Assembly (NCBI GenBank): GCA_943846755.1
Contig: OX044365.1
Coordinates: 186,001-250,000, forward strand
Direction of reading: 5' to 3'
DNA from: UBA8752 sp002336475
GTDB lineage: Bacteria > Bacteroidota > Bacteroidia > Flavobacteriales_D > Sanyastnellaceae
DNA length: 64,000 bases
Positions 62,038-64,000 of this stretch are shown here, piece after piece. Below the pieces are notes generated by a model. The model did no database searches and had not been told where the DNA came from. It was given only the letters and a program-made list of their open reading frames with translations. How positions within the stretch are numbered: the first letter of the stretch is position 1; every line of letters starts with the position of its first letter. The position numbers and the translations under genes were made by a program.

Positions 62038-64000
62038 ATGGCAGAAGGAGAGAAGATCATCCCGATTTCGATCGAGGACGAGATGAAGTCGGCTTACATC
62101 GATTATTCGATGTCGGTCATTGTGTCCCGGGCATTGCCGGATGTGCGTGACGGTTTGAAGCCCGTTCACCGCCGCGTTCTGTTCGGAATGCTCGAGTTGG
62201 GCGTGATGTCCAACCGGGCGCACAAAAAGTCCGCGAGAATTGTGGGAGAGGTGTTGGGCAAGTACCACCCTCACGGCGACAGTTCTGTGTATGACACGAT
62301 GGTGCGTTTGGCCCAGGACTGGTCCATGCGCTACCCGATGGTGGACGGACAAGGAAACTTCGGTTCCATTGACGGAGACAATCCAGCGGCCATGCGATAC
62401 ACGGAGGCGCGCCTCCGGAAAATCGCCGAGGAAATGCTCGCCGATTTGGACAAGGAGACTGTAGACCTGTCCCTCAACTTCGACGACAGCCTGAAGGAGC
62501 CGACGGTATTGCCGGCCAAGATTCCGAATCTGCTCGTGAATGGTGCGTCGGGCATCGCCGTGGGTATGGCTACGAACATGCCGCCCCACAACCTGACGGA
62601 GGTGATCAATGGCTGCATCGCCATGATCGAGAATCCAGAAATTGGCATCCCAGAGTTGATGACGCACATCCAAGCCCCAGACTTCCCGACCGGAGGTGTG
62701 ATTTATGGTGTGGAGGGTGTTCGGGACGCCTATGAAACAGGCAAGGGAAGGGTCGTTATGCGTGGAAAGGCGCGTTTCGAAGAAACCCGTACCGGAAAGG
62801 AGGTGATCATCGTTGAGGAAATTCCTTACCAGGTCAACAAAGCCGACATGGTGCGCAAGGCGGCTGACCTTGTCAACGAAAAGCGAATTGAGGGCATTTC
62901 TGAAATCCGAGACGAGTCAGACCGCAACGGTTTGCGTGTTGTTTTCGAACTGAAGCGCGACGCGATTCCAAACGTCGTCTTGAACAAACTGTACAAGTAC
63001 ACCCAGCTTCAAACCAGCTTTTCGGTCAACAACATCGCGCTGGTGAAGGGGCGTCCGCGGCTTTTGAACCTGCGCGAAATGCTCGTTTACTATATCGAGC
63101 ACCGCCACGAGATCATTGTTCGCAGGACCCAATTTGAGCTGAGGAAAGCTGAGGAGCGGGCCCACATTTTGCAAGGTCTGATCATCGCGATCGACAATTT
63201 GGATGAAGTGATCGCTTTGATCCGCGGAAGCCAGACTCCAGAAGAGGCCCGCGCTGGCTTGATGGAGAAGTTTGAGTTGAGCGAGGTTCAAGCCCGCGCC
63301 ATCTTGGACATGCGTCTGCAGAAGTTGACGGGGCTCGAGCGCGACAAGTTGCGTGCTGAGTACGATGAGTTGATGGAGGTGATCGGACGTTTGCAGGCGA
63401 TTCTTGCGGACAAGGCGCTTCGGATGGGCATCATCAAGGACGAGCTGGAAGAGATGAAGGAGCGTTTCGGCGATGAACGCCGGTCTCGCATCGAATTCAG
63501 CAGTGCGGAGTTGAGCATCGAAGACATGATCCCGGATGAGCAGGTGGTCATCACCATCAGCCATGCGGGATACATCAAGCGCACGCGTCTTGCCGAATAC
63601 AAAGAGCAGTCGCGTGGTGGGGTGGGCTCTAAAGGAGCTGTGACCCGCGACGCTGACTTTATCGAGGAGATTTTTTCAGCCACAAACCACAATTGGCTGC
63701 TCATTTTCACTCAAAAAGGACGTTGTTTCTGGATGCGGATTTTCGAGGTGCCTGAGGGCTCTCGCACATCGAAAGGCCGGGCCATTCAGAACCTGATGAA
63801 CATCGAGTCTGATGATAAAGTCATGGCCTATATCCCGGTGCTTGACATCAAGGACCCTGAGTATGTCAATGCCCACAATGTGGTGATGTGTACCAAAAAG
63901 GGGGTGATCAAAAAGACCACTTTGGAGGCGTACTCACGTCCGCGAACCAATGGCATCAATGCCATCACCATCAAAGAGGGCGATGAGCTGCTGCAGGCGA
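62038..64000 (+). CDS. gyrA: DNA gyrase subunit A, C-terminus cut by window edge
   Basis: GyrA breaks and rejoins DNA in the type IIA topoisomerase that introduces negative supercoils. From ATG 62038 the frame is open to the end of the window (654 codons). The breakage-reunion domain is clear: VIVSRALPDVRDGLKPVHRR, KYHPHGDSSVYDTMVRLAQ, and the catalytic Tyr121 in AAMRYTEARL. In the quinolone-resistance region the Ser and Asp equivalent to E. coli Ser83 and Asp87 are Ser82 and Asp86, the sensitive-type residues. The first blade of the C-terminal propeller (QVVITISHAGYIKRT) is included; the rest lies outside. A near -7 box TATTTTCG is at 61984-61991. Confidence 0.97.
   Translation, partial: MAEGEKIIPISIEDEMKSAYIDYSMSVIVSRALPDVRDGLKPVHRRVLFGMLELGVMSNRAHKKSARIVGEVLGKYHPHGDSSVYDTMVRLAQDWSMRYPMVDGQGNFGSIDGDNPAAMRYTEARLRKIAEEMLADLDKETVDLSLNFDDSLKEPTVLPAKIPNLLVNGASGIAVGMATNMPPHNLTEVINGCIAMIENPEIGIPELMTHIQAPDFPTGGVIYGVEGVRDAYETGKGRVVMRGKARFEETRTGKEVIIVEEIPYQVNKADMVRKAADLVNEKRIEGISEIRDESDRNGLRVVFELKRDAIPNVVLNKLYKYTQLQTSFSVNNIALVKGRPRLLNLREMLVYYIEHRHEIIVRRTQFELRKAEERAHILQGLIIAIDNLDEVIALIRGSQTPEEARAGLMEKFELSEVQARAILDMRLQKLTGLERDKLRAEYDELMEVIGRLQAILADKALRMGIIKDELEEMKERFGDERRSRIEFSSAELSIEDMIPDEQVVITISHAGYIKRTRLAEYKEQSRGGVGSKGAVTRDADFIEEIFSATNHNWLLIFTQKGRCFWMRIFEVPEGSRTSKGRAIQNLMNIESDDKVMAYIPVLDIKDPEYVNAHNVVMCTKKGVIKKTTLEAYSRPRTNGINAITIKEGDELLQA

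Overview
The window is a gene-dense stretch of a Bacteroidota chromosome, most likely Flavobacteriales or a close relative; I cannot name the species. The evidence is a type IX secretion (T9SS) type A sorting domain, FISUMP modules with GCT..NY..DDGSC repeats, TAnnTTTG -7 promoter boxes, few Shine-Dalgarno sites, a two-gene transketolase, DUF2461, DUF721 and DUF6913 proteins, and the linkages recF-DUF721 and pyrR-pyrB-STAS-rnz. GC content is moderately high for this group, about 50-57% in the lines I counted by hand, rising to about 58-73% in fadH and in a block around 26.2-28.4 kb.

Layout. 1-4.8 kb: a leftward operon (TPR membrane protein, lumazine synthase, GT-C glycosyltransferase, DUF2461 protein, M1 peptidase cut by the window edge). 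4.9-7.2 kb: recF, a DciA-like protein and a methyltransferase, rightward. 7.3-11.3 kb: a leftward operon (CapD-like sugar dehydratase, small unknown, YigZ, secreted esterase). 11.3-20.1 kb: a 1513-residue unknown exported protein, an FG-GAP/ASPIC secreted protein and FadH. 20.2-26.8 kb: a putative regulator with a possible operator, and a very large secreted FISUMP protein with an exact 756-bp tandem duplication and a frame-broken last module. 26.9-30.8 kb: a GH109-like oxidoreductase, plsC (frameshifted), a pseudouridine synthase and a beta-propeller lipoprotein. 30.9-35.3 kb: M28 peptidase, RNase P RNA, an AT-hook/H1-like protein and pruA. 35.4-43.5 kb: a 1769-residue TPR-propeller-SPOR envelope protein and a ribosomal protein S1 with long low-complexity tails. 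43.6-53.8 kb: pyrR, pyrB, STAS, T9SS cargo, rnz, LuxR-type regulator, ilvE, outer-membrane protein, msrA, pirin, DUF6913 and dapA. 53.8-64 kb: transketolase halves flanking a VWA gene, ychF, a small lipoprotein, ftsB-like, clpC and the start of gyrA.

How the genes fit together. Most are housekeeping: replication and repair (recF, DciA, gyrA), translation (rpsA, rnpB, ychF), proteostasis (clpC), and riboflavin, pyrimidine, branched-chain amino acid, lysine and pentose metabolism. Between them sit long exported proteins of surface or envelope type. No CRISPR array, IS element, prophage or tRNA gene was recognised.

Six apparent single-base indels (four in the last FISUMP module, one in rpsA, one in plsC) break otherwise well-conserved frames. 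Because rpsA is normally essential and restoring one base repairs each frame exactly, sequence error is a serious possibility. The only gap above 300 bp without a gene is 21435-21747, described below.
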